A stretch of DNA of 64,000 nucleotides from Xiphydria camelus (Eukaryota > Arthropoda > Insecta > Hymenoptera > Xiphydriidae): positions 35,619,250-35,683,249 of the forward strand of contig OY783192.1 in the NCBI GenBank assembly GCA_963678675.1, in the 5' to 3' direction. A program made the position numbers and the translations under genes. This document shows positions 31,480 to 43,026 of this stretch, piece after piece. Within the stretch, counting starts at the first letter, position 1. The number at the start of each line of letters is the position of its first letter. The notes under the pieces were generated by a model. That model worked only from the letters and a program-made list of their open reading frames with translations, was not told the DNA's origin and ran no database searches.

Positions 31480-34400
31480 ATGGCGGGGTTCTTATCGTGG
31501 TCGTGTACTTATTGCCTGCGATTCAAGTTCAGCCCCGAGGAAATCGAGCAACGATACAAGAGTCAGGAGATCGACCGGATGATAGAGAAAGATCGGCAGG
31601 TCTTGCGTCGGCAAGTCAAACTGTTGCTCTTGGGTGCGGGCGAGAGTGGCAAGTCCACGTTTCTCAAGCAGATGCGAATAATACATGGAATTAAATTCGA
31701 GGTAAGTAATTTCTGGTAATTCGAACGGGATATACGAGCTTTCTGTGAGAATCATTACATCGTTCGTACCTTCACCTCCAAATATGTCCAAAAATTCATA
31801 AGAATCAGTGACAATCGAAAGAGGTTCACCAGTAGATTTGACAAATGTGTCCATTCTGGCAACAGACGTTCCATAAAACTCGCTTAGCTGTTTCCTAAAG
31901 CCCGCTACAGACTATGCGCGATGCGTGATGCGCGATGCGTGATTTCGTGCATAGTGTGTAGGGACTTATTCGTTAAAAATCGATTCGTAAACAACATGAT
32001 TCGTGTAGTTCGCAGTGATTCGCAGTGATTCGCAGTGATTCGTTCTTGGCCAACTCGCTACAGACTATGCGCGATGCGTGATGCGCGATGCGCGATGCGT
32101 GATTCGCGGCAGTTCGTGAATAGTGTGTAGAGACTTGTTCGTTAAAAATCGATTCGTAAACAACATGGTTCGTGTGGTTCGCAGTGATGCGCAGTGATTC
32201 GCTCTTGGAGGCGGTAAATGGACGAATATCAAAGGCTGCGCATCAACTGCTCTTTCGCCGAAGTACGGGCTGTGTTCATAGTTCATTTGTCCATTCTTTG
32301 TGCGCGCTATTTTGTTTGCAGGAATTTTCCGGTGTTTGAGGGGCTGTAGATAACCCTCCGCAGGTCACCTTCGGGTGGCAGAGTCCAAGGATCGTTTATG
32401 TTTCTGTTTGGAAAGTGACGGCTCTGACTTTCGAGAAAACATCACAATAAAATATTCCGCCGACGATTTGTCGTAGGCCGGCCGATCGGCGCCGTGGGAA
32501 CATAATGCTCGCGGTAGACTTATCGAAGATTCACGAAACACTTTGTATTGTTATTTTTGCCTGTCCGAAAGGGACAATTTCATGGCTCTTTCTCGAAGGT
32601 ACAGAGAAAGGGGAAAAACGTTCTTACTGGGTTTTCTTCCGAATATGTAATAACCAAACAGTCGATGTATATGAACCCGTGCCCTTCGGTGCGCACCCTG
32701 AATGCCTCCACTAATGTCTTTTTTTTTTTATTACGAAGCGGACTCTTGTCTTTTTCCTATAGTGAAAACTTTCGAAGCTGCAGTAAATCTCACTTCCGCT
32801 TATCCTTGACGCAGAGTATTTTCACTAAATTACGACGATTCTTCCATGTGCAATTATTGGCGGAACCCAACAACACTTTCGTGCGTTGAAATGGATGTAA
32901 AAAAATGGAAGCGATATTGTGATTAATTACGATAAGGATGAAGCAATGGAAATAGAATTTGAAGACTATTAAGGAGGTTCGACTATCAGACGAAAACCAA
33001 CTTACACACAGCCCTAATTTTTTTATGATATACACGAATATTTTACACAACTAATACGAAAATTTGAGAATTATAGACCGTCTAGTTTCTTCGTTATTTT
33101 ATTCTAAAGTAGACTACTTTTATAACATCGCCTTATGGGAGACGATTGTACTAAGGTATATTATCACTGACTTTAACACACATTCCGCCAACTTTAGACT
33201 TTGAAAGACTAGTAATTTGACAGGTGAAATATTAAGGATTATGTAAAAAATAAGTAAATTAGATTTTACCGTATGTTAGCGTGCCAACCTTACCGAAATT
33301 TCTGCAGCGATTTTTTCTATATGGTTGCAACGTAATATTATCATGAAATTCGTTTTTACTTCGCAAACCATTAGCACGCCATATTAACGGTGAGAGACTT
33401 GGCAACACGGCAGCGAAACAGTTGTAAAGCTGAAAGACCGAACCTTACCTGGCGTCTATTCAAACTGAGCGCGAAATTTGAAAGATTTGGAACGATAAAA
33501 AAAATATTGTCCCTAAAATCTCTATCCAAGTTGAATGATTGTTGAAACGAAATCATGCCTTTACTTATACAACTCTTTTTCTTTTTCGACAAAATTTGAC
33601 TTTATACCGGCTTTGCTGCATGCTCGCGTCACTGCAGCCAATATAAAATATCGCGGAGTACAACGTTGCCAAGAATACGATGAAAATTGCAACGCACAAT
33701 AAAAAATGTTTAAACTATAATAATATATCCATGATGCTGAATTATCAATCGAATAACTGTTTTATGTCCTCAGCATTCTCTATGAGTTGTTTTTATAGGT
33801 TTTTATAGATTATTTGTAATTTTTTATTTTTCTTTAAAATGTTGGACAAAAAGCCTCTGACAACGATTCCGGAGTCATTGACGCTCTAATAGTCCGCCAT
33901 AAATTTTCCAATATTTTATTTACTAATGATTTTCGGCATGAACGATGCATAAAATAGGTTCATAATTCATTTAATTATTATTCCATAACGTTTCAGATTG
34001 CTGTGAAAACATTTTTTTCAAACACATTTTTGACTCCAAAGAAACAGTCGATCCTCCTTAATATGTATTTCAATCATAGTATTATGTTTTTCACTTTTTC
34101 ATACATAATGTACCTACATACATAATTAGCATTGTATTCGTGTGTAAATAATTTTAGAACTGGTAACTTTGAAACAATGCAAGCAGAATTGCTACGAACT
34201 ACAACGAACTGCCGCGAATCACGCATCGCGCATCACGCATCGCGCATAGTCTGTATGGCTCTGTTTACGAATTGCTACGAACTACAACGAACTGCCGCGA
34301 ATCACGCATCGCGCATCACGCATCGCGCATAGTCTGTAGCGGGCTTAACGCATAGATGTAACACTTTGACAATGAGTAATATCGACGTACAACTCGTTAC

Positions 34401-35681
34401 ATTAACATTTTCCATTTTTATAGCCAGAACTGATCAAGGAATATCAGCATGTAATCTACCAGAACATCATTAAGGGAATGAAGGTGCTGGTAGATGCTCG
34501 TGACAAGCTAAATATACCATGGGAAAATCCTAAGAATTACGATATCGGGTATAAGTTGCTTAAATTTGAGAACACTATGATCTTGGATACCAGATTATTC
34601 GCACGCTACGTACCATTTCTACAAGACCTATGGAAAGATGCAGCCATTAAAAGGGCCTTCGATAGGCGGAGAGAATTCCAACTAGTAGGTTTCAAAGCTG
34701 ATGGCTATCATTGTTCTCTTTGAAACATCCCCTTTGCTTTGTTTGGTACTAAAAATTATACAAAAAGAATTATACCTCCTAAGGTGAAGACAATGCATAC
34801 TGGATTGCTATATATGGAGTGTTGCTTAACTGTACTTCTTTTTTACTTCTAGAGCGACTCTGTACAGTATTTCTTGGATAGCCTCGAAAGGATTGCTAGA
34901 GTGGTAAGAATAAAATGAATACAATATTTTTTTTTGTAATTTAGGAGATATTTAGCACGCACGAATGACTTGTCAATGTTTGTAATTGCAGGATTACGTG
35001 CCCACGCATCAAGATATCTTACACTGTCGAAAAGCTACCAAAGGAATTTCCGAATTTGTTATTCCAATCAATAATATCCCATTCCTATTCGTCGACGTTG
35101 GTGGTCAAAGATCTCAAAGACAGAAGTGGTACCAGTGCTTTGATTGCGTTACCTCGATACTCTTCCTCGTTTCATCATCAGAATTCGATCAAGTGTTATT
35201 GGAAGACAGGTAGGGTAACTGAGATTTTACCATACACGAATAAGCTGATACTATGTTGCGTTTCGCTACGTTCTTATTTAAATAGATTAAAAGAAAATTA
35301 TATCTCCATATTTATCCTTTCAGACGGACCAACAGATTGGAAGAATCAAAAAATATATTCGATACAATAGTGAATAATATGATTTTCTCTGGGGTTTCGA
35401 TTATCCTCTTTCTAAATAAAACTGATCTGCTCGATAAGAAAGTGAGGTTGCAGGATACAAATGTGAGTCTGTATTTCCCGCAATTCAAAGGCGATTCACA
35501 TTCCATGAAGGACGTGCAAAATTTCATATTGGACATGTTCATATCTGTGAAAAGGGATCCCAGAAAACCATTATTTCATCACTTCACGACGGCGGTAGAT
35601 ACGGAAAATATTAAAGTTGTCTTTAACGCCGTCAAAGACACGATTCTGCATCGTAATCTGGAATCACTTATGCTTCGATAA
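31480..35681 (+). CDS. cta: Concertina, G protein alpha-12/13 subunit
   Basis: Heterotrimeric G-alpha of the G12/13 class; in flies Concertina activates RhoGEF2, Rho and myosin for apical constriction. Five exons: 31480-31701, 34424-34684, 34853-34903, 34992-35209, 35324-35681 (1110 nt, 369 aa; human GNA13 is 377). P-loop GAGESGKST (52-60), switch I arginine in RKATKG (R191, T194), switch [12 protein letters not shown] with catalytic Q217, base-contact NKTD, and the G12/13-type TTAVDTEN in place of TCATDT. There is no MGxxxS myristoylation site; C9 and C12 are candidate palmitoylation sites. The end LMLR matches the class. The ATG at 31480 aligns with the MADFLP start of GNA13; an in-frame ATG at 31408 could add 24 residues. 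Intron 1 (2.7 kb) holds two transposon remnants. Confidence 0.96.
31899..34345. mobile_element. PIF/Harbinger-like element, degraded, with duplicated ends
   Basis: A 2447-bp insert in cta intron 1. It starts AGCCCGCTACAGACTATGCG and ends with the reverse complement; the terminal match is perfect for about 46 bp. A 3-bp direct repeat TAA flanks it (31896-31898 and 34346-34348), the TWA target type of PIF/Harbinger. Both ends are duplicated inside: the 5' end recurs about 150 bp inward (from about 32056) and the 3' end recurs with an 83-bp period (ATCACGCATCGCGCAT blocks). No DDE nuclease or MADF/Myb ORF was recognised, so it is non-autonomous or decayed. The superfamily call rests on the target-site duplication only. 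Confidence 0.75.
32969..34061. mobile_element. Nested TA-flanked inverted-repeat element (Tc1/mariner-type)
   Basis: Inside the Harbinger-like insert, TTAAGGAGGTTCGACT at the left end pairs with TTAAGGAGGATCGACT read from the right end (one mismatch in 16). Both ends are flanked by TA (32967-32968, 34062-34063). Length is 1093 bp. The interior is AT-rich with no recognisable transposase. The short TIR makes this call less sure than its host element. Confidence 0.55.
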
Positions 35682-37862
35682 TCGTCGGAGTACCGAGAGA
35701 ATTGACGTACAATCTCATGTTATACCCATACACACACACACACGACCGTGCTATCCTGACAAGGTAGGCAAGCCATTTTGTACTCGCATATTACCAACTA
35801 TTAGAGAAAGAGAAATGGTTAACACGTTGCATTTTCTTCCGTGAGGCAATATATTTGTCGCCGTAAATTATATGATATTTATGTCCGCGTCTATTGTGGC
35901 GAATTGTATATTTTCATAATAGTAATTTTTATATAACAATTAGCAAGGGAAACTGCCAGCGATGTACGCCTAGGTTGGGAATTTTGAGTTTATACGCGCC
36001 ATAAGATTGATATTTTTCCATCCCTTTTTTGATAAATTTATCAACGAGACGAATCGTCATTTCGAAAGATCTAAGCTACAATCTATCATGTACATAGCAA
36101 TTTGTATTTTATATGCCGTCGATAATTCCAACCTTGATGAATTGTATATTTATATAGCAGCGGCAAATTTTTGATTATTGCAAATTATCGTAGCTTGGAT
36201 TTTTATATTTTGTACAGATATTTAATCGGATGATCTTTTTTATATTACGAATACGTAAAGAAAATGCTGGTCACCTAACCAGGTATTATAAATGATGAAG
36301 AGATAATTTATTTCTTACTCTTAAGGCTAATTATCTTCGTTAACATCGAATATATTAAGTAACAAAAAACCAAATACTAGATTCATGCCATACAAACCAA
36401 ATGAAACTAACCAGTTTGTGTTCAAATTGCTGTGGACAAAGTCACTCTGGTAACTGTTATTCCGAATCAATTTATAAATATCCGTGAAATTTATCCTTTT
36501 CGCAACTGTGGGTACCTATTCCTCTTGGAACGCGACAAGCCATGCACAAATCAAGTCTCTACCGTTTCCGGCTTTAATCCCGATGAATATTCTTGTAACA
36601 GCAGTGATATCGAGCACATTTTGCCGTTATTGCCACTCAAAGGTCAATCTCCCGAACTGCAAAATAAAAAACTACGAAGTTAACGAAAACGAGATTAATT
36701 ACACAAAACTTTATCAATGCCGTTGTCGCAAAATTTCTACTTTTTCATCTTTGAGTCATTAGGAGTTACTGAAAATAAAGACTCCTTTAAGCAGGAGTGA
36801 TGCGAGCGTGCAACGGCAGAGCTCTAGTTATTTAATTTTCAATTGGGCGTGTAACAAAAATGAGAAAGAACCATTAAATGTATTTAACTTGAGATCACTG
36901 ACGTTGACTACAAATGTACTCTTTCGTTTGATTCAAAAGGATCCCATTACCTTTCTTCTGATAATCAGTATTATGGAAAAACATTTCGAGCGTTCGTTTT
37001 ATTGGACGCGACGTTCCTGGCTTTTATATTAAATATTACTATTACATACGAGTGTATCAAACAACAGTTTGACAACATGCCCCCTGGACATGAGCAACTC
37101 CGTCAATATACATGTGCTTGTTTTATTTAGCGTATTTTGTCGTGATTGACACTGTTGTACGTTGTTTTTTATATCAAGCGGAACGCTCGTCGTTGTATTT
37201 TTTTCCTTCGCTTTGCACAGATTAAAAGTTTATTTTTAAAGTCCCACTCAACGCACGCTTTAAGTAAAACTCGAGATGTCTGCAACGATAAATCCCCGCC
37301 GCGATAATGATAAGACAGAGACCCTTCCGAAAGATCATTGAATGCGTGAGTAGTTGAAGTATTCACGGTGTGATGATTGCAGCTAAAATTTGAAGTTTTT
37401 TCAAGCAAATCGCGCTTGGTAAATAAGCTGAATTGTTAATATTTCGTGAAATCGGTATGTTTCTACAATTTGATGATGTTTACATTCCTATGGAACCAAT
37501 TTTGTTCCCTTTAGTGCACCGATACGTTACGTATTTTCATTAACATTAGTAAATGGTATCTTATACGACTGCACAATCGATCATTAATTGTTTACGATAT
37601 TGTTCTTTCTTATTTTTACAAAATACTTTGAACTATAAGAGATGAATTGCATGCAAGCGTAAACTGTCACGTCGTGTGTACCCAGAGCTCATTTACCAAT
37701 ATCAGCAACGAATAATAGTCGTAATTTTTATACGAATATGTTAAGCAGCATGAATATATACCGCTATCCATTGATAATTCATCAAGGAACTATCGGCGAA
37801 ATTTAATAACACTAATTTATAAATAAAATGTACACTTACACAGAAAACTTGCATGACTGATG

Positions 37863-37864
<2 letters not shown>

Positions 37865-37903
<39 letters not shown>
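37865..37903. repeat. (TC)n microsatellite
   Basis: About 19 uninterrupted TC dinucleotides, followed by a TCTTCCTCTT tail. Confidence 0.9.
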
Positions 37904-37906
<3 letters not shown>

Positions 37907-39124
37907 TCTTTTAATAAGACAGCTTGAGAGATACAGTAAGATTATCTTATCAGTTGCTCTACTCTACCTTGGTTACTGAACATTGATGTCACTTCTAAAT
38001 AAGTTAACACGGTTCGACGCTTCCGCCGGCGAAGACTTTATACCTTGTTTCTCTCTCAGATAATGTAAGTTTTCTGTGCGTTTTTTAATAACAACGGAAA
38101 GTATATTTACTGAAATTTTCAAATTTTGGGAAACTATGAAAGTCAATGTGACTGCATTCTTATCGCGTAACGCTTAGGTACGTAAAGATACGTCGATGAG
38201 TCTTAGAAAAAGAGACGTAACTCTTCGTGATAATGATTTTGTTTTCTATAAACGTTATTTCGTTGGTATACGCGATGTTACGGTACAGTTATTCGAATGC
38301 GCGAAATGCATCCGGCACTGTAACATAAAATAAAGATCGCATAGATTTTTAAAGCCATTTCATAGAAGCATATATAGCCATTATATACCAACATTTTGCA
38401 AAGGGCCTTGATATCCCTAATCGCGGGCTTTAACGCGACACACACAGCAAGCAATATAACGATACATTCACACACACACATTATACATATATAATCAAGT
38501 AATCATACTTACATTGTACCCCTATATTAAACTGAAATAAATGCTTTGGATAGGCATGATAGACAGTTAACGAAATGATGAACTGAATGAAATAGGCGCG
38601 AAAAAGTCATTCTCTTGAGAAGATAGATATTTTGGCAGGTAGCAAGTAAGGTAACAATTTGCCCATGTCGATATTTTCCAGTGTCATGTCTTTCCGGGGC
38701 ATTTACTCTTCGTGTACGGTCATGTTCATGATATGGTGGATAGGATAATTCTTTTTATTTGTATCAATAACTTGACATCGTAACCGAAGAACGAAACTGT
38801 TCGAGCATCGGCATAAATTCTGATGCCACGTTACGAGTTTCGCGAACAGTTTCAAGAAAAAAAAAATGGTCAAGACCGTCGCGAGAATCTTTATCGATAT
38901 ATGTAACATATGTTAGTACCTAATGAAGTTTTCTGGTGCGGACGTCCCGTTCATTATTGATAGCTTTCTGTATATGAGAATCTGTTATTTTATTTGTATT
39001 TTATTGTATATGAACTGAACACATCTATGTAGATATACTGTGCCTTTTGTATTATATATTGTATATTTGTATATAGATATATTTTACATGAATTATTGTA
39101 ATAATGTAGGGCATCCACGAGAAA

Positions 39125-39130
39125 AATAAA
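39125..39130 (+). terminator. Candidate distal poly(A) signal for a plus-strand transcript
   Basis: AATAAA after a long T/A-rich UTR-like stretch. It may end cta or an unrecognised transcript. Confidence 0.3.
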
Positions 39131-42100
39131 TACGATATAAAGCACCTAAACGTGTCTCTTGTTTTCCTTTCAATTGATTTTCTTCGACCGATCGCAAGGC
39201 GTTTAGTAATTTTACTATATACAGAAAACTGACAATTGGGAGTCAAAACATTTTCTCATGAAACCACGAAGGAAAATAGATGTCAAGTCAAGAAGAAATT
39301 TCAGATTATAAATAGGATGGCATTCACACCTATATCGCAATATCGTACCCCATCGCGTCTCTTTTTTTTTTTCTCGAATTGAAAATTGCAACGGGGGAAG
39401 CGAGGAGAAGGATTGCGAGACGAAATTGGCTGGGACTGGCAGAGAATATAGACATCGTGTAATGTAATCAATAATATTATGCTGCAGCAATTAACGTGTA
39501 TACAATTAATCGATAATTAGCATTAAGAACTAATTGTTAGTTGAAATCGTAAAACCTCCCGACGCATCGCAACGAGAAGGATTCGCGTACTCCGATTTTT
39601 CTCCCGTGCATTATTACTAAGTCCCCTCTAACGTTCATACCTCTACGTGCTGATTGTACAAAAAAGTATCGAGCGAACGGTTCCTAAAGGTACGAAACTC
39701 AGAGAAAAGTCGAAAGTACACAGGGCCGCGCGTGAATCCCCCTCGCATCTGAAAGAGAGCGCGCACGATGCGTTATAAGTCTAATAAAAATCTTAAACGT
39801 ACGCTTCTCTCTGGTATTTTTCACTTCGATCAAGAAACTACTCTCCGCCGAATTGAATGCGATACTTAAGAATTACAACAGTTACGCAAGACTCGCCACC
39901 TGCGTGAGAAAGATAAAAATAAAAATTGAAACGATACAATTAATATATGTATAACGCATGAAACAAAGTGCCGAACGATATATTATATTTTTATATGCAT
40001 AATATGTATAGTATATGTATATATAAAAAAAATAAATAACCAATATATTACATTATATCAAGTACATCGTTTGTTACTTTGTCTGGCTGTTTTCTCTTTT
40101 TTTTTCTTTTATTCAACTCGCCAATTTCCCTTATTCCACCTTCGCTTCGTTACCCTTGACTTCGCTACTTCTCCACCCTTCGCGTAGATTCGTGATTAAA
40201 TGTAGTCGATAAATTTATGCATATGCGTGTAATTATGTATATATACATGCTATTATTAGTACGAATATTATTCATTCGCCTCGACTCTTATTTTCATTAT
40301 TGTTGCATGATGCTACTGCGTCTGAAAACAAGCGACGACACCGTTCGTCTCGCATCGCTAGCTAATTTCGAGAGCGTGCGATATCTCTCTCGTAGGGGTT
40401 TAATTATTCTCCCGTCCACCCTCGAGTCGAATGACAGCGAATCGTGAAAAACAGAATGAACGAAGGATAAAAATTCAGTCGAACGATGATCAAAGTACCG
40501 GCTAATATCTCGAAGTCGATCGAACCGTTGTTCCTGCGTGTTCGTGATTAGCTAGAGATATGCTGTACATTGCAAGCGACAGCCTCGTCGTTTCGATGGA
40601 GAAACATTTCCCTATTCTCTCTCCTCACTTACTCAACGAATTAAGAGGGTATCGACACTGCAAAGATCGACTCTATGGAAAATAAACTCTTGTTACAGAA
40701 AATAGAGCTCATTTTCGGTAGAACCGATTTCAGTAGGGTCGACACCCTACGTACAAGCTGCGGCGCGAAATAATTGGAGAACCGGTGACTGAAATCGCTA
40801 TAGATAAGATATTTACAAAAGCGATTTTTCCTTTAATCCTATTTAACGTAGATTCCTAGCGACGTGTCTCCTCTTCGTACGTTACCACTAATAATAATAC
40901 GTTCCGCCTCTCTTGTTTACAGTGTCTCATCCCATGCTATATATCGAACACTACGATCATCGGCTATTTTGATTGTTCTTATTTGCACCGGAATGATGCG
41001 GATGCATATCAACGTACGCGAGCGAGATCAATTTCGCGGCGAGAATGTTAAGCATTGCAATACACGATTCTTAATTACGGCGCTATCGATGTCAACTACC
41101 AGTACTTTAGATACTAAATATTTGACAAAGAAATTTCATTTTACTGTTTCATTCGCGTGAAATTTCAAAATAGCCGATGATTTCGGGTGCAAGAACGGAA
41201 AAAGGATTTAAGGACGATCGCGCGCTGAGTTTATATGCTATAAGTGGAATCGTTTAGAGAATAGTAGAAACAAATTTTAGGAATTCAAAACAGTGAACTT
41301 GAAAATGCAATCCGTAAATATCGTCTATCGAAAATCGCGTGCTCGCGATCGTCCTCGAATCATTCTCACGCCTTCGCCAATGACAATGGAACACATGCCA
41401 TGCGATGTACGTCGCGTACGCGCTATTACTCGTTATTACTTGCTATTTTGTTAGATTATAATTTATCGATGCATTCGTTCGACTAATTATTGGGTCTTAT
41501 CGTCGCAAGAGCGCGCGCGTGTGTAAGTAATTTATAATTGTCTATGCGTAGGCGCGATTGGTAGCGAATGATATGAAGGTACGTAGCGTGGTTGATCGAG
41601 ACGGAAGTGCGAGAATGTTCCCTTTCTAAGAAAAATGTAGACGCCGATGAGATAAGAGTAGAATGGGTGTGTACGAGATGTATAATAGTAGTTTGGAAAA
41701 TTGCTCGAGACGGGGTGTGAGAGTTAGGAGGTTCCAAATAGGAGGAGACAAGTCCCACTGTACGTCCACTGATCAATTGCACGACTGCAAAGCATCCCCT
41801 TACTTCATCCACCTCTTCGGTCCCCTTATTCATCTGTAGGACGCCGAGTGGCGGATGGGGCACGGGTGACAACTACTGCCAATCGTGCTATCAGTCAGAG
41901 CACTCGAAACGAAGCCTCTCCTATTCCGAATTCCTTAGTCCTTGCACGCCCGTGCGTTCCTTTATCAAACTCAATCGATGCGTCGGAAAAATGTTGTGTT
42001 GTCGAAGTCAACAAACTAACTAATATCACTTTTCGATTGCTCGTCTAATTGCTACGTTTAACTGCGAAACCAGCGCGAAAAACACAGTTTCACCTTTCCG

Positions 42101-42995
42101 GAAAATCACCGACTACCTTTTTACCACATAAAATAAATAATTCATTCGTCATATTTACAAACGAGGAAACCAATGCAATCGGGCGACGCGCTGAAGCACT
42201 ATCGTTTACTCAGTCAAATGCCCCGGGGTAACCGGTATTATTCGTACTCATGCATCGCGGTTGTACGGCGTCAGCCTCGCGCACTCGATTTTTCCCCGAT
42301 CGAATGACAATGTCGTTCGACGAGGAAAAGACCCGACCGAGTCTCAAGACGAGGTGTATTTCTTGAAAATGGGAAATCAACAGTTTTGTCGGATTTATTC
42401 GGACAATTTTATTGACGAGTGGGGCCCGGTCCTTTCTTCTTGCTTCGTACATTCGAGAGCGTCCAACGTGCATTTTTACGACAGTCACCAATTCAAGATA
42501 TACATCTAGAACGTGTCCGTGTAACGAGGGACTGGCTAAACCCTATAACGTGCATAGCTCGATGAAAGTTAACCTACGAAATCCCTTTAAAACCAGGCGA
42601 TTACACGCTCGAAATAACGATTCTAATGTTTCGATGCTTTTTCGGATCAACGATTGATCCGTTGAGCCGCGTACGTTCGGAGCCAGAGAGTCCCGCATCG
42701 GGAACAGCCGCCGCAAAGATTTTAATGGATTAACTAATGGTATCATTCTCTTTTCGACGATTGTAAGCGTCGACGCGCAACGGTACCGTTCGCGCTTCAA
42801 TTAAAAGTCAATATCGAATCGTGATTGGTCGTGATATTCGTGTCGGATCAGTCTATCCATCGTGCCGAGTACACAGCGAAGTTTAGAGACAATACATTAT
42901 TACATTTTATTCAAATAGAGCTTACAAAAGTGTTATTACGTATCGTAAACCTAAGCGCGACGCCGCGATTTTTTCCTCTACTTCCTCTCGCGCGG

Positions 42996-43026
42996 TATAA
43001 ATGTTACACCGGTTCCGCGCGACAGT
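42996..43026 (+). promoter_or_regulatory. TATA box plus initiator candidate
   Basis: TATAAAT at 42996-43002 is followed by GACAGTGA with its A at 43024, 28 bp downstream of the TATA start. This spacing is typical for insect core promoters. No downstream coding gene is apparent. Confidence 0.3.

Larger units (their letters stand above)
35682..40107. other. cta 3' UTR and AT-rich intergenic DNA
   Basis: No conserved coding block was seen. The sequence up to about 39.14 kb is AT-rich and UTR-like, and ends in a strong AATAAA (39125-39130). Whether the cta transcript extends that far (3.4 kb 3' UTR) cannot be told. It contains a (TC)n microsatellite. Confidence 0.5.
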
